Shown: positions 38,473 to 48,025, counted from the stretch's first letter. The stretch is 64,000 nt of DNA from Dokdonella koreensis DS-123 (GCF_001632775.1 NZ_CP015249.1:2584686-2648685); one strand, 5' to 3'. A program made the numbers and translations. The notes: generated from the letters alone by a model not told the origin.

Positions 38473-39278
38473 GTCAGATAGTCGATCAGGAAGGACAGGC
38501 CGAACAGGTCGAAATCACGGTCCGGCAGGTAGTCGGCCAGCAAGGTGAAGGCCAGCAGCGCAAGGAAGCCGAGCGCCTCGCGCAAGGCGGCGACCGCCCG
38601 GCCGAGCGCACGGGCACGCTCGCCGAACGGGCGGGTCGCCCGTTCGAGGAAGCGCAGCCGCCCGGCCGCATGATCGAGGCGGGCGACCACGGGCGCGCGG
38701 GCCTGGGCCAGCCCGGCCGCCAGCACGCCGGCCAGCGCGCGGTGGTCGCGGCCCTGGTAGCGGCGGGCGACGCCGGAAGCGAACAGCAGCCAGTCGCGCG
38801 CCTGCGCGCTGTCCAGCGGCATCACGCGGCCCGGATCCTCCTCGAAATCGAGGAAGCCGAAGCCGTCCGGGCTGACCGTGAGATTGCGCGGCAGCGGCTG
38901 GCCGAGATAGACGCCGCGCCGGTGGGTTTCGGCGATCGCCAGCGCGGCGCCGCCGACCAGGAGGTCGACCGCCTCGGCGCTGCCGGCCACCTCACGCAGG
39001 CGCAGCGACAGCGAGGACCCCACGTCGCTCAGCAGCAGCACGTCACGGCCGTCGGCGAGCACGCGCGGCACGCGCACGCCCTGCCCGGCCAGCTCGCCGA
39101 GACGGCGCGATTCGATGCACTTGGCCTCTTCGGGCGAATCGACCGGGTCCGGGCGCAGCGGCTCGATGCCGAGCTGGCGGGCGGCGAAGTCCAGGGCGTG
39201 GTGCGCCAGCCGACGGCGGCGGTGCGCATAGCGCTTGAGCCAGACCGCGCGGCCGTCGAGCAACAGGCGTTGAGCCAT
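38469..39278 (-). CDS. Kinase-like (Bud32/Kdo-kinase-related) protein inside the fab cluster
   Basis: 269 residues, with a strong AAGGAGG before the ATG. The fold pattern is that of a small eukaryotic-like/LPS-kinase-type phosphotransferase. It has an N-lobe Lys (K15 in AVWLKRY), Glu in SPEEAKCIESRRL, a hinge-like VLLLSDVG, a catalytic-loop equivalent ETHRRGVYLGQPLPRN (119-132), and a DFG-equivalent FLDFEED (142-148). The usual HxD is replaced by LGQ, so the mechanism may differ or activity may be lost. The C-terminus (about 235-268) is strongly hydrophobic and probably membrane-inserted. Its place between fabH and fabD, with overlap to fabD, suggests a lipid-linked role. Confidence 0.7.
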   Translation of the reverse strand: MAQRLLLDGRAVWLKRYAHRRRRLAHHALDFAARQLGIEPLRPDPVDSPEEAKCIESRRLGELAGQGVRVPRVLADGRDVLLLSDVGSSLSLRLREVAGSAEAVDLLVGGAALAIAETHRRGVYLGQPLPRNLTVSPDGFGFLDFEEDPGRVMPLDSAQARDWLLFASGVARRYQGRDHRALAGVLAAGLAQARAPVVARLDHAAGRLRFLERATRPFGERARALGRAVAALREALGFLALLAFTLLADYLPDRDFDLFGLSFLIDYLT

Positions 39279-39302
39279 GATGGTCCTCCTTCGAGGGGCC
39301 GC

Positions 39303-40280
39303 TCAGTAGCGGATCAGCGCCGACCCCCAGGTGAAGCCGCCGCCGAATGCCTCGAGCAGCAGCAACTGGCCGCGCTGGACCTTGCCGGAGCGTACCGCGT
39401 AGTCCAGCGCCAGCGGCACCGAGCCCGACGAGGTGTTGCCGTGCCGGTCGACGGTGACGATGACGCGGTCCATCGGCATGTCCAGCCGCTTGGCCGTCGC
39501 CTGGATAATGCGCAGGTTCGCCTGGTGCGGGATCAGCCAGTCGATCGCGCTCTTGTCGAGCTGGTTGGCTTCGAGCGTCTCGTCGACGACGCGGTCGAGC
39601 GTCTTGACCGCGACCTTGAACACCTCGTTGCCGCTCATGCGGATCGTGACGCCGCAATTGGGTTCGTCGGCGCGGAAGCCGGTGGAAACGCCGACCGGCC
39701 CGTAGAGCAGGTCCTTGTGACCGCCGTCGGCGTGCAGGTGCGTGGAGAGGATGCCGGGCTCGTCCGAGGCCTTGAGCACGACCGCGCCGGCGCCGTCGCC
39801 GAACAGCACGCAGGTCTGGCGGTCGCTCCAGTCGGTCATGCGCGACAGCGTCTCCGAACCGACCACGAGCGCGGTCCGGACGGAGCCGGACCGGATGAAC
39901 TTGTCGGCGATGCCGAGCGCATACATGAAGCCGCTGCAGGCCGCGTTCACGTCGAACGCCATGCAGCCGTTGGCACCCAGCCGATGCTGGAGCAGGCAGG
40001 CGGTGGACGGGAAGACCAGGTCCGGCGTCGTCGTGCCGAGCACCAGCAGGTCGATCTCCGAGGCCTGGACACCGGCCGCCTCGAGCGCGCGGCGCGCCGC
40101 CTGCAGGGCCAGGTCGCCGGTGGTCTCTCCGTCGGCAGCGATGTGCCGCTCGCGGATGCCCGTACGCGAGACGATCCATTCGTCGGTGGTTTCGACGAGC
40201 TTCTCGAGATCCGCGTTGGTCAGGACCTTCTCGGGCAGATAGCTGCCGGTACCCGCGATGCGTGAGTGGATCAGAGTCAA
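39303..40280 (-). CDS. fabH: 3-oxoacyl-ACP synthase III
   Basis: 325 residues from a TTG at 40280; an in-frame stop lies only four codons upstream and there is no earlier ATG or GTG, so the rare start is well supported. It starts fatty-acid synthesis by condensing acetyl-CoA with malonyl-ACP. The triad is visible: C115 in [11 protein letters not shown], His in [10 protein letters not shown] and Asn in HGNTSSGS. It follows rpmF after a strong terminator; no plsX lies between, unlike the E. coli cluster. Confidence 0.95.
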   Translation of the reverse strand: MTLIHSRIAGTGSYLPEKVLTNADLEKLVETTDEWIVSRTGIRERHIAADGETTGDLALQAARRALEAAGVQASEIDLLVLGTTTPDLVFPSTACLLQHRLGANGCMAFDVNAACSGFMYALGIADKFIRSGSVRTALVVGSETLSRMTDWSDRQTCVLFGDGAGAVVLKASDEPGILSTHLHADGGHKDLLYGPVGVSTGFRADEPNCGVTIRMSGNEVFKVAVKTLDRVVDETLEANQLDKSAIDWLIPHQANLRIIQATAKRLDMPMDRVIVTVDRHGNTSSGSVPLALDYAVRSGKVQRGQLLLLEAFGGGFTWGSALIRY

Positions 40281-40355
40281 CCCCTTCTGCAGCTAGCTAC
40301 GTGGCGTCGGCGACCGCCGGGTGGTGCCCGGAACGCCGCCCACCGGCAAAAACGC

Positions 40356-40382
40356 GAAGCCGGCCCGAAGCGGGCCGGCTTC
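40356..40382 (-). terminator. Strong terminator between rpmF and fabH
   Basis: A perfect 12-bp stem (GAAGCCGGCCCG 40356-40367 with CGGGCCGGCTTC 40371-40382) and 3-nt loop are followed on the minus strand by GCGTTTTTG. It separates the yceD-rpmF unit from the fab genes. Confidence 0.85.
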
Positions 40383-40441
40383 CGAACACATCGCCGACGC
40401 GCCGGCGCGGACGGGCCGCGGCCAGCCGCCGGCAAGGATCG

Positions 40442-40636
40442 TCAGTCCTCGACCCGCACCGAGGCGCGCGTGTCGATGACCTTCTTGCCGCGGTAGTAGC
40501 CATCCTTGGTCACGTGGTGACGGATGTGCACCTCACCCGAGGTCGGGTCGGTCGCCAACTGCTTGGCGGTGAGCGAATCGTGGGCGCGACGCATGCCGCG
40601 GCGCGACGGGGTTTTGCGACTCTTGGCAACTGCCAT
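40442..40636 (-). CDS. rpmF: 50S ribosomal protein L32
   Basis: 64 residues. The N-terminal [21 protein letters not shown] is diagnostic for bacterial L32. The zinc-binding Cys residues found in some L32 proteins are absent, as in most gammaproteobacteria. It lies 29 bases after yceD in the usual yceD-rpmF order. Confidence 0.97.
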   Translation of the reverse strand: MAVAKSRKTPSRRGMRRAHDSLTAKQLATDPTSGEVHIRHHVTKDGYYRGKKVIDTRASVRVED

Positions 40637-40665
40637 GACACTTCTCCGATGAAATCTGCGTGTTG

Positions 40666-41175
40666 CTAATCCTGCCTGAGCCGGGCGAGCACCGCGAACG
40701 GATTCTCGCGCGCCTCCTCTGCTTCGGCCGGCTCCTCGATACCGGTGGTGAACTCGAGCGGTGCGCCCGGGCTCACCGGGACGACCGGCAGCGTCAATAT
40801 CAATTCGTCCTCGATCACGTCCGCCGGCGCCAACTGGCCGTCGGCGATCAGCAGCGGTTCGTAACCTTCGGGCAATCCCGCCTCGTCCTGCTCCTTGCCT
40901 ATCAGCCCCAGCCGCTGGTCGATCGTCACCGGCTGCACGAAACGCTCGAGCGTGCGCTGGCAGATCAGCGGCAAGCCGGCATCCACGTGCAGCCGCAGGA
41001 AAGCGATCCCGAACGCATCACGACCGAACTCCAGGTCGTAGACGACATCACCGACCGTATCCGCCAGACTGCCGGAAAGCCGCTGCAGGCCCGACAACGG
41101 CAGCCGTCCCTGAAACGCGCGCTGCCCTTGCACCATGCGCCAGGCGTCGACACTCTCGGGCAGGGCGGCTGACAT
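40666..41175 (-). CDS. yceD: YceD/DUF177 family 23S rRNA accumulation protein
   Basis: 169 residues. The family core is recognised from [37 protein letters not shown] and the C-terminal acidic [19 protein letters not shown]. YceD proteins affect 23S rRNA levels and are almost always encoded before rpmF, as here. The paired Cys zinc motif of some homologues is reduced to a single Cys. The start at 41175 lacks a clear ribosome site. Confidence 0.9.
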   Translation of the reverse strand: MSAALPESVDAWRMVQGQRAFQGRLPLSGLQRLSGSLADTVGDVVYDLEFGRDAFGIAFLRLHVDAGLPLICQRTLERFVQPVTIDQRLGLIGKEQDEAGLPEGYEPLLIADGQLAPADVIEDELILTLPVVPVSPGAPLEFTTGIEEPAEAEEARENPFAVLARLRQD

Positions 41176-41301
41176 AGGGCGCGCGATAGTAGGTGCCACC
41201 CCCTCCAAAGTCAACTTTGCACGCTGCCGGGAACGCCCGAAATTGCCGGACCCGGCCTGCTCGGGCAGACTGTGTGATTCCGTCCGGCGCACCGCAACCG
41301 C

Positions 41302-41739
41302 ATGAATCTCCTGACGATCGCCGCGCTCGCGGCCGCCGCCTCGGTGCTGGCCGCCGCATGGGTCGGGCAGCGCCACGCGCGGCGCGCACGCGTGCTGCGC
41401 AGCATCCTCGACCGCGCCGATGCGTTCGAGCAGGCACTGCACGACTGCCGGCAGCGCCTGCTCGACGTGCCCGCCCTGCTCGCCCCGGTGGCCGGCCCGT
41501 CCGGCCCGGCGGGCGGCACCCCGGATGCGGCCATCGAGGCGGCCCTGCGCGACCTGCTCGCGCACCGCCTGTGGCTGAAGGACAGGGCCGACAGCGCACC
41601 CCAGGCCGACCTCGAAGCCGCCGACACCGCCCTCGCCCGCTCGCTGGCGGACCTGCAGCGGCAGATCGGCCAGCTCGACCAGGCGCAGGCGCAGCTGCGG
41701 CAGGCGATCGACGCCACCGCCACGGACCGCCCCGCATGA
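41302..41739 (+). CDS. Small membrane-anchored coiled-coil protein, unknown
   Basis: 145 residues. One N-terminal membrane helix (about 3-22) is followed by a basic stop-transfer segment (RHARRARVLR) and two long Ala/Leu/Gln-rich helices likely to form coiled coils (about 27-60 and 95-140). It overlaps the maf gene by four bases (ATGA), so the two are coupled. No family recognised, and no good ribosome site is seen before the ATG. Confidence 0.65.
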   Translation: MNLLTIAALAAAASVLAAAWVGQRHARRARVLRSILDRADAFEQALHDCRQRLLDVPALLAPVAGPSGPAGGTPDAAIEAALRDLLAHRLWLKDRADSAPQADLEAADTALARSLADLQRQIGQLDQAQAQLRQAIDATATDRPA

Positions 41740-42332
41740 AGCTGGCCGACGTCGACCTCGTGCTGGCCTCCACCTCGCGCTACCGGCGCGAGCTGCTGCA
41801 GCGCCTGACGCCCCGGGTACGCGCACTGCCGCCGGAGACCGACGAGGCGCGCCGGCCCGGCGAGGCGCCGGCCGCGCTGGCGCGGCGCCTGGCGGCGGCC
41901 AAGGCGCAGGCAGTCGCCGGACAGGCGGCCGGTGCCCTCGTCATCGGCTCGGACCAGGTCGCCGACCGCGACGGCCGGGTGCTCGGCAAGCCGGGCGACG
42001 AAGCGACGGCCCGCGCCCAGCTGGCGGCCTGCTCCGGCGCCGTCGTCGTGTTCCACACCGCCGTCTGCCTGCTGGACCTGCGCGGCGATGTCCCGGTCGC
42101 ATACACGGCAGCCGACCTGACCGAGGTGTTCTTCCGGCCGCTGGCCGCCGACGAGATCGCGCGCTACGTGGCACGCGAGCGTCCCCTCGACTGCGCCGGC
42201 AGCTTCAAGTGCGAGGGCCTGGGCATCGGCCTGTTCGAGCGGATCGCCAGCGACGACCCGACCGCCCTGGTCGGCCTGCCGCTGATCGCGGTCTGCCGCC
42301 TGCTGCGCGAGGCCGGCGTCGAGGTGCTGTAG
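41736..42332 (+). CDS. Maf/YceF-type nucleotide pyrophosphatase (7-methyl-GTP)
   Basis: 198 residues. It is a house-cleaning pyrophosphatase of the Maf family. The signature LASTSRYRRELLQRL, the catalytic GSDQVAD and the C-terminal CAGSFKCEGLGIGLFERIASDDPTALVGLPLIAVCRLLREAG follow E. coli YceF very closely. That subgroup acts on 7-methyl-GTP rather than on dTTP/UTP. E. coli yceF also borders yceD-rpmF, which supports the assignment. Confidence 0.93.
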   Translation: MKLADVDLVLASTSRYRRELLQRLTPRVRALPPETDEARRPGEAPAALARRLAAAKAQAVAGQAAGALVIGSDQVADRDGRVLGKPGDEATARAQLAACSGAVVVFHTAVCLLDLRGDVPVAYTAADLTEVFFRPLAADEIARYVARERPLDCAGSFKCEGLGIGLFERIASDDPTALVGLPLIAVCRLLREAGVEVL

Positions 42333-42464
42333 CGGGTCGGCCGCCGTGGCAATGGCCGATTGTGCGCACGGTTGCGGCCGATTGATTCCCGCCGCTGCGC
42401 GGTCGGCCGGGGGGAGCCACTGTTAAACTTTCCGCGCCCCCTAGCCGCCTGCCAGGTCCGCCCC

Positions 42465-45400
42465 ATGTCCGTTCCCGCGCCGAACGTCGATCGCGAGTAC
42501 ACGCTCGACCACAAGTACACGCGTAGCGAAGGCCGCATCTATCTATCCGGCGTCCAGGCGCTGGTGCGCCTGCCGTTGATGCAGCAGATGCGCGACCGGG
42601 CCGCCGGCGTCAACACGGCCGGCTTCATCTCCGGCTATCGCGGGTCGCCGCTCGGCGGCTTCGACCTGGAGCTGTGGAAGGCCAGGAAGCACCTGAAGGC
42701 GTCCGCCATCGAGTTCACGCCGGGCCTCAACGAGGACCTCGGCGCGACGATGGTCTGGGGCACGCAGCAGACCAACCTGTTTCCCGGCGCCAAGGTCGAT
42801 GGCGTGTTCGCGATGTGGTACGGCAAGGGCCCCGGCGTCGACCGCTGCGGCGACGTGTTCAAGCACGGCAACGCGGCGGGCACGTCCCGCCACGGCGGCG
42901 TCCTCGCGCTGGCCGCCGACGACCACGCCTGCCGCTCCTCGACCCTGCCGCACGGCTCGGAGCTGGAGTTCGTCTCGGCGATGATGCCGATCCTCAACCC
43001 GGCTGGCGTGCAGGACATCCTCGACATGGGCCTGCTCGGCTGGGCGATGTCGCGCTTCACCGGCCGCTGGGTCGGCTTCAAGACGATCGCCGAGACGGTG
43101 GAGTCCAGCGCCAGCGTCAACGTCAATCCGCACCAGCTCGACATCGTCCTGCCCGAGGACTTCGCGCTGCCGCCCGGCGGGCTCAACATCCGCTGGCCGG
43201 ACCCGCCGCTCGACCAGGAAATGCGCCTGCACCGGTACGCGGTGCAGGCGGCGACCGCGTTCGCGCGCGCCAACCGCATCGACCGCATCGTGCTCGATTC
43301 GCCGAAGGCGCGCCTGGGCATCGTCACCACCGGCAAGAGCTACCTGGACGTGCTGCAGGCGCTGGAGTACCTCGGCATCAGCGAACGTGACGCGCGCGAG
43401 ATCGGCATCCGCGTCTACAAGATCGGCATGACCTGGCCGCTCGAGCCGGTCGGCATCCGCCAGTTCGCCGACGGCCTGGAGGACGTCATCGTCGTCGAGG
43501 AGAAGCGCTCGTTCATCGAGTCGCAGATGAAGGAGTACATGTACAACTGGCCGACGCGTCCCAGCGTGGTCGGCAAGTACGACGAGGACGGCAACTGGGT
43601 GCTGCCCTCGACCAACGAGCTGACGCCGGCGATGATCGCCCTGGTCATCGCCAGGCGCCTTTCGCGCTTCTTCAGCAGCGAGGCGATCCGCGCGCGCGTG
43701 GCGTGGATCGAGGCCAAGGAGCAGGAGCTGACGCTGCCGCGCGCGAACTTCCCGCGCGCCGCGCACTATTGCTCGGGCTGCCCGCACAACACCTCCACGG
43801 CCGTGCCCGAAGGCTCGCGCGCCCAGGGTGGCATCGGCTGCCACTACATGGTCACCTGGATGGACCGCCGCACCGACACCTTCTCGCACATGGGCGGCGA
43901 AGGCGTGACCTGGTGCGGGCAGGCACCGTTCACCGAGACCGAGCACGTGTTCCAGAACCTCGGCGACGGCACCTATTTCCATTCCGGCTCGCTGGCGATC
44001 CGCCAGGCGATCGCCGCCAAGGTCAACATCACCTACAAGATCCTCTACAACGACGCGGTCGCGATGACCGGCGGCCAGCCGGTCGACGGCACGCTGACGG
44101 TGCCGGACATCGCGCACCAGATGCGCGCCGAGGGCGTGCAGGCGATCATCGTCGTCTCCGACGACATCGCCAAGTGGTCGCGGCCGGAGATCTTCCCGAG
44201 CGGCGTGGAGTTCGTCCATCGCGACGAGCTGGACGCCGTGCAGAAGCGGATGCGCCAGATCAAGGGCGTGTCGATCCTGATCTACGACCAGACCTGCGCG
44301 ACCGAGAAGCGCCGCCGCCGCAAGCGCGGCAAGCTGGAGGACCCGAAGAAGCGCGTCTTCATCAATTCGCTGGTCTGCGAAGGCTGCGGCGACTGCGGCG
44401 CGAAGTCGTTCTGTGTCTCGGTGCTGCCGAAGGAGACCGAGTACGGGCGCAAGCGCGAGATCGACCAGTCCGGCTGCAACAAGGACTACTCCTGCGTGAA
44501 GGGCTTCTGCCCGAGCTTCGTCACCGTGCACGGCGGCGGGCTGCGCAAGAAGAAGGGCAGCGGCGGCGCGGTCGATTTCGGCGCATTGCCGATGCCGGTC
44601 TTCGCGACCGCGCTGGACCAGCCCTGGAACATCCTGGTGACCGGCATCGGCGGCACCGGCGTCGTCACGATCGGCGCGCTGATCGGCATGGCCGCGCACC
44701 TGGAAGGCAAGGGCAGCACCGTGCTCGACCAGACCGGCCTGGCCCAGAAGGGCGGCGCCGTGACCTGCCACCTGCGCATCGCGAAGTCGCCGGCCGACAT
44801 CCACGCCGTGCGGATCGCCGCCGGCGAGGCCGATCTGGTGCTCGGCTGCGACATGGTCGTCGTCAACGACTACTGGGCGCTGTCGAAGATCCGCGCCGGC
44901 CGCTCCAACGTCGTCCTCAACTCCTACGAGGCGATGCCGGGCACGTTCACGACCAAGCCCGACCTGGTCTTCCCGGCCCAGAAGATCATCGATTCGGTCA
45001 AGCTGGCGCTCGACGGCCGCGCGCCTGAACTGGTCGACGCGACCGAACTGGCCACCGCCCTGCTCGGCGACACGATCGCGGCCAACCTGTTCATGCTCGG
45101 CTACGCCTGGCAGAAGGGCTGGGTGCCGCTCTCGCTCGATGCGCTGATGCGCGCGATCGAGCTCAACGGCGCGGCGATCGAGATGAACACCGCCGCGTTC
45201 AACTGGGGCCGCCTGGGTGCGCACGACATCGGCCAGGTGCGTGCGGCCGCCGGCATCAAGCCGCACCTGCCCTCGGGCGCGATCCCGCTGGCGCTGCCGA
45301 TCCGTCCCGCAGCCGGCGCAGCGGTGCCCTCGCCGGCCGCGGCCGGTGCCGACGCGCTCGACGACGTCGCGCTGAGCGTCGATCTCGACGAGGCGATCGC

Positions 45401-46034
45401 GCGGCGCCGCACGTTCCTGACCGACTACCAGAACGCCGCCTATGCCGGACGCTATGCCGCCCTGGTCGAGCGCGTCCGCGCGGCCGAACAGCAGGCCGCT
45501 CCCGGCACGAAGGCGCTGACCGAGGCGGTCGCGCGCTATGCATTCAAGCTGATGGCCTACAAGGACGAGTACGAGGTCGCCCGCCTGTACACCCGCGGCG
45601 ATTTCGAGCAGCGCATCCGCGAGACGTTCGAGGGCGACTACACGATCCACTTCCACCTGGCGCCGCCGCTGCTGGCCCGGAAGGACGCCGAAGGCCACCT
45701 GCGCAAGGCCGAGTACGGCCCCTGGGTGTTCACCGCGTTCCGCGTCCTGGCCCGCCTCAAGGGGCTGCGCGGCACGCCGCTGGACCTGTTCGGCTACACC
45801 GCCGAGCGCAAGATGGAACGCCGCCTGATCGAGGACTACTTCCGCCAGGTCGAGGAACTGCTGGCCGGGCTGGACCGCGACAACCACGCGCTGGCCGTGG
45901 ACATCGCCAGCGTGCCGGAACTGATCCGCGGCTACGGCCACGTCAAGGAACGCCACCTGGCCGATGCGATGAAGCGCCAGGACGACCTGCTCGCCGCCTG
46001 GCGCAATCCGGCCGGCGCACGCGCCGCCGCCTGA
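42465..46034 (+). CDS. Fused indolepyruvate:ferredoxin oxidoreductase
   Basis: 1189 residues from the ATG at 42465. It joins, in one chain, the parts that are separate alpha and beta subunits in archaea. The N-terminal pyrimidine-type domain (GVNTAGFISGYRGSPLGGFD) precedes the TPP-binding domain (CSGCPHNTSTAVPEG, MGGEGVTWCGQAPF). A ferredoxin-like cysteine region (CEGCGDCG, SCVKGFCP) follows, then the gamma-type domain (NILVTGIGGTGVVTIGALIG) and a C-terminal domain. It oxidises aryl- or branched-chain 2-oxoacids to acyl-CoA. It is transcribed alone, and the electron acceptor is not encoded nearby. Confidence 0.93.
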   Translation: MSVPAPNVDREYTLDHKYTRSEGRIYLSGVQALVRLPLMQQMRDRAAGVNTAGFISGYRGSPLGGFDLELWKARKHLKASAIEFTPGLNEDLGATMVWGTQQTNLFPGAKVDGVFAMWYGKGPGVDRCGDVFKHGNAAGTSRHGGVLALAADDHACRSSTLPHGSELEFVSAMMPILNPAGVQDILDMGLLGWAMSRFTGRWVGFKTIAETVESSASVNVNPHQLDIVLPEDFALPPGGLNIRWPDPPLDQEMRLHRYAVQAATAFARANRIDRIVLDSPKARLGIVTTGKSYLDVLQALEYLGISERDAREIGIRVYKIGMTWPLEPVGIRQFADGLEDVIVVEEKRSFIESQMKEYMYNWPTRPSVVGKYDEDGNWVLPSTNELTPAMIALVIARRLSRFFSSEAIRARVAWIEAKEQELTLPRANFPRAAHYCSGCPHNTSTAVPEGSRAQGGIGCHYMVTWMDRRTDTFSHMGGEGVTWCGQAPFTETEHVFQNLGDGTYFHSGSLAIRQAIAAKVNITYKILYNDAVAMTGGQPVDGTLTVPDIAHQMRAEGVQAIIVVSDDIAKWSRPEIFPSGVEFVHRDELDAVQKRMRQIKGVSILIYDQTCATEKRRRRKRGKLEDPKKRVFINSLVCEGCGDCGAKSFCVSVLPKETEYGRKREIDQSGCNKDYSCVKGFCPSFVTVHGGGLRKKKGSGGAVDFGALPMPVFATALDQPWNILVTGIGGTGVVTIGALIGMAAHLEGKGSTVLDQTGLAQKGGAVTCHLRIAKSPADIHAVRIAAGEADLVLGCDMVVVNDYWALSKIRAGRSNVVLNSYEAMPGTFTTKPDLVFPAQKIIDSVKLALDGRAPELVDATELATALLGDTIAANLFMLGYAWQKGWVPLSLDALMRAIELNGAAIEMNTAAFNWGRLGAHDIGQVRAAAGIKPHLPSGAIPLALPIRPAAGAAVPSPAAAGADALDDVALSVDLDEAIARRRTFLTDYQNAAYAGRYAALVERVRAAEQQAAPGTKALTEAVARYAFKLMAYKDEYEVARLYTRGDFEQRIRETFEGDYTIHFHLAPPLLARKDAEGHLRKAEYGPWVFTAFRVLARLKGLRGTPLDLFGYTAERKMERRLIEDYFRQVEELLAGLDRDNHALAVDIASVPELIRGYGHVKERHLADAMKRQDDLLAAWRNPAGARAAA

Positions 46035-46037
46035 CCC

Positions 46038-46060
46038 GGCGGCGCCCGTGCGGCGCCGCC
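46038..46060. terminator. Hairpin filling the gap between convergent genes
   Basis: GGCGGCGCC (46038-46046) pairs with GGCGCCGCC (46052-46060) around a 5-nt loop, occupying most of the 28 bases between the oxidoreductase and trhO stops. No T-tract. Confidence 0.5.
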
Positions 46061-46062
46061 CG

Positions 46063-46809
46063 TCACCGTGCCGAGGTGTCCTCGGCCAGGGGCGCCAGCT
46101 GCGGATCGAGCGCGACGCGCTCGTCGAAGACGAAGCAGCGCCCGGCATAGCCGTAGCCGCCGACCTGCTCGAAGTAGCCGAGGATGCCGCCGTCCAGCTG
46201 CAGCACGTTGTCCCAGCCTTCCGCGCGCATCCACAGCGCCGCCTTCTCGCAGCGGATGCCGCCGGTGCAGAAGCTGACGACGGTCGCATCCGCCAGCGCC
46301 TCGCGCTGGGCGGTGACCGCCGCCGGAAAGTCGGTGAAGCGCTCGATCGGCAAGGTCAGCGCACCGGTGAAGCTGCCGTAGGCGATCTCCTGGCGGTTGC
46401 GCGTGTCGAGCAGCACCAGCCGGCGGCCGCGATCGTCGTGCCCTTGCGCGATCCACTGCGCGAGCACCGCGGGCGCGACGGCCGGCGCGCGTCCGCCGGA
46501 CGGCACGACACCCTCCCGGCGGAAGCTGATGATCTCCGGCTTGACCTTGACCCGCAGCCGCGCGAACGGCTGCGTGCGGCTGCGGCTGAACTTCGCCGTG
46601 ATCCCGGCGAAATGCGGGGCGGCGCGCAGCCACGCCAGGAAGGCGTGCACCTGGGTTTCCTCGCCGGCGAGGAACAGGTTGATCCCCTCGTCCGCGACCA
46701 GGATCGTCCCGCGCAGCGCGCCCGCTTCGGCGGCTTCACGCGCCTGCGCCGCCAGTGCATCCGGATCGGCGACAGGAGCGAACTGGTAGGCGGCCAGATT
46801 GAGGATCAT
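46063..46809 (-). CDS. trhO: tRNA uridine(34) hydroxylase TrhO (rhodanese-like, YceA family)
   Basis: 248 residues from the ATG at 46809. An N-terminal ferredoxin-like acylphosphatase fold (GTILVADEGINLFLAGEETQVHAFLAWL) precedes a rhodanese domain with the active-site Cys in FCTGGIRCEKAALWM. TrhO makes 5-hydroxyuridine at the wobble position of tRNA using oxygen. It is close to hslO on the same strand, 37 bases after the latter's stop. Confidence 0.92.
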   Translation of the reverse strand: MILNLAAYQFAPVADPDALAAQAREAAEAGALRGTILVADEGINLFLAGEETQVHAFLAWLRAAPHFAGITAKFSRSRTQPFARLRVKVKPEIISFRREGVVPSGGRAPAVAPAVLAQWIAQGHDDRGRRLVLLDTRNRQEIAYGSFTGALTLPIERFTDFPAAVTAQREALADATVVSFCTGGIRCEKAALWMRAEGWDNVLQLDGGILGYFEQVGGYGYAGRCFVFDERVALDPQLAPLAEDTSAR

Positions 46810-46846
46810 CGCCTGGTCTGCGCTACGTGCCGGCACCGATGCCGCG

Positions 46847-47725
46847 CTATTGCGCGGTGACCGGTCCGGCCATCGGCGGCGTGCTCGCGAACAGGCCGGC
46901 GATGTCGACCCGGTCGAGCCGGTAGTTGCGATTGCAGAACTCGCAGGTAACGCCGACCTGGCCGTCGGCGGCGATCGCCGCCTCGCACTCGTCACGGCCG
47001 AGCGAGCGCAGCATCGTTTCCACGCGCGACCGCGAGCAGCTGCAGGCGAACGCCAGCGGACGCGGCGCGAACACGCGCACGCCTTCCTCGTGGAACAGGC
47101 GGGTCAGCAGCTCCTCCGCGGACAGGTTGACCAGTTCGTCGGTCATCGCGGTCGCCATCAGGTAGCCGACCCGGTTCCAGGCGTCGGGATCCCCGAGCGA
47201 AATGCCGCCGCCATCGGCGATCGGCTGCAGCAGCAGGCCGGCGCAACGCCCGCCGTGCTCGACCAGCAGCATGCGTGTGGGAAGCTGCTCGGACTGCTCG
47301 AAGTAGCGCTCGAACGCGCCGGTCAGGTCGTTGCCTTCGCAGGCGACCAACGCCTGCTGGCGCAGGTCACGATCGGGCTGCTCGATCGTCACCGCGAGAA
47401 TCGCGCCCTCGCCGAGCTCGGCGGTGCCCTCCGCCTCCTCGTCCCAGCGCGCCAGCCCGCGCAGGCCGCCGCTGTCGGTGCATTCGGCGAACAGCAGCCT
47501 GAGCGCGCCTTCGGAGCGGAACTGGATCGAAAGCCGGCCGCGGAACTTGATCGTGCCGGTCAGCAGCGCGCTGGCCGCCAGCGTCCGGCCGAGCAGCGAA
47601 GCCAGCGGCTTGGGATAGTCCGTATGCGAGCGCACGTCGCGCCAGGTCTTGTCGAGGCGGACGAACGCGCCGTGCACCCCGGCCTGTTCGAGCAGGAATC
47701 GTTGCAGGAAATCGTGCGTCGCCAT
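46847..47725 (-). CDS. hslO: Redox-regulated chaperone Hsp33
   Basis: 292 residues. The C-terminal redox switch has the zinc-binding pattern FACSCSRSR followed, about 30 residues on, by CEFCNRNY, which is the CxC...CxxC signature. Under oxidation the Cys form disulfides and the protein becomes a holdase. The N-terminal core (TLAASALLTGTIKFRGRLSIQFRSEG, LLVEHGG) is typical. No strong ribosome site precedes the ATG at 47725. The gap 47726-47995 shows nothing else I can support. Confidence 0.95.
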   Translation of the reverse strand: MATHDFLQRFLLEQAGVHGAFVRLDKTWRDVRSHTDYPKPLASLLGRTLAASALLTGTIKFRGRLSIQFRSEGALRLLFAECTDSGGLRGLARWDEEAEGTAELGEGAILAVTIEQPDRDLRQQALVACEGNDLTGAFERYFEQSEQLPTRMLLVEHGGRCAGLLLQPIADGGGISLGDPDAWNRVGYLMATAMTDELVNLSAEELLTRLFHEEGVRVFAPRPLAFACSCSRSRVETMLRSLGRDECEAAIAADGQVGVTCEFCNRNYRLDRVDIAGLFASTPPMAGPVTAQ

Positions 47726-47995
47726 CGAATGCCCGGCCGTGAAGATCTCCGCCGTGGCGGATGAACGAATGGAAGATGGGCACCCTGCCCGTCCGCACCG
47801 CGGCCTGGCTGGCCCGGAACGGGCTTGTCGGGCATACGGCGCAGCCGCCAAGAATACCAGAGCCGCCCGAGCGGCTCCATGCAGTCCGGCGCGAAGCGCA
47901 CCGACACGCGGCCGCAGCCACGCACGACCGGCACGCACCGCGCCGCGACCGGCCACGCCTCGCAACGAAGACGGCGCGCCGGCCCGGAAACGAAA

Positions 47996-48019
47996 AAAGC
48001 CCTGCGTGAGCAGGGCTTT
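47996..48019 (-). terminator. Rho-independent terminator of tRNA-Ser
   Basis: A perfect 10-bp stem (47996-48005 with 48010-48019, AAAGCCCTGC/GCAGGGCTTT) and 4-nt loop are followed by a T-run on the minus strand, 6 bases after the tRNA 3' end. Confidence 0.92.
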
Positions 48020-48025
48020 CTCGAC

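Noticed and set aside
42543-46289. Long minus-strand open frame (1248 codons) opposite the fused oxidoreductase
   Set aside because: Composition is that of a shadow frame, and the plus strand encodes a full recognisable enzyme with cofactor motifs.
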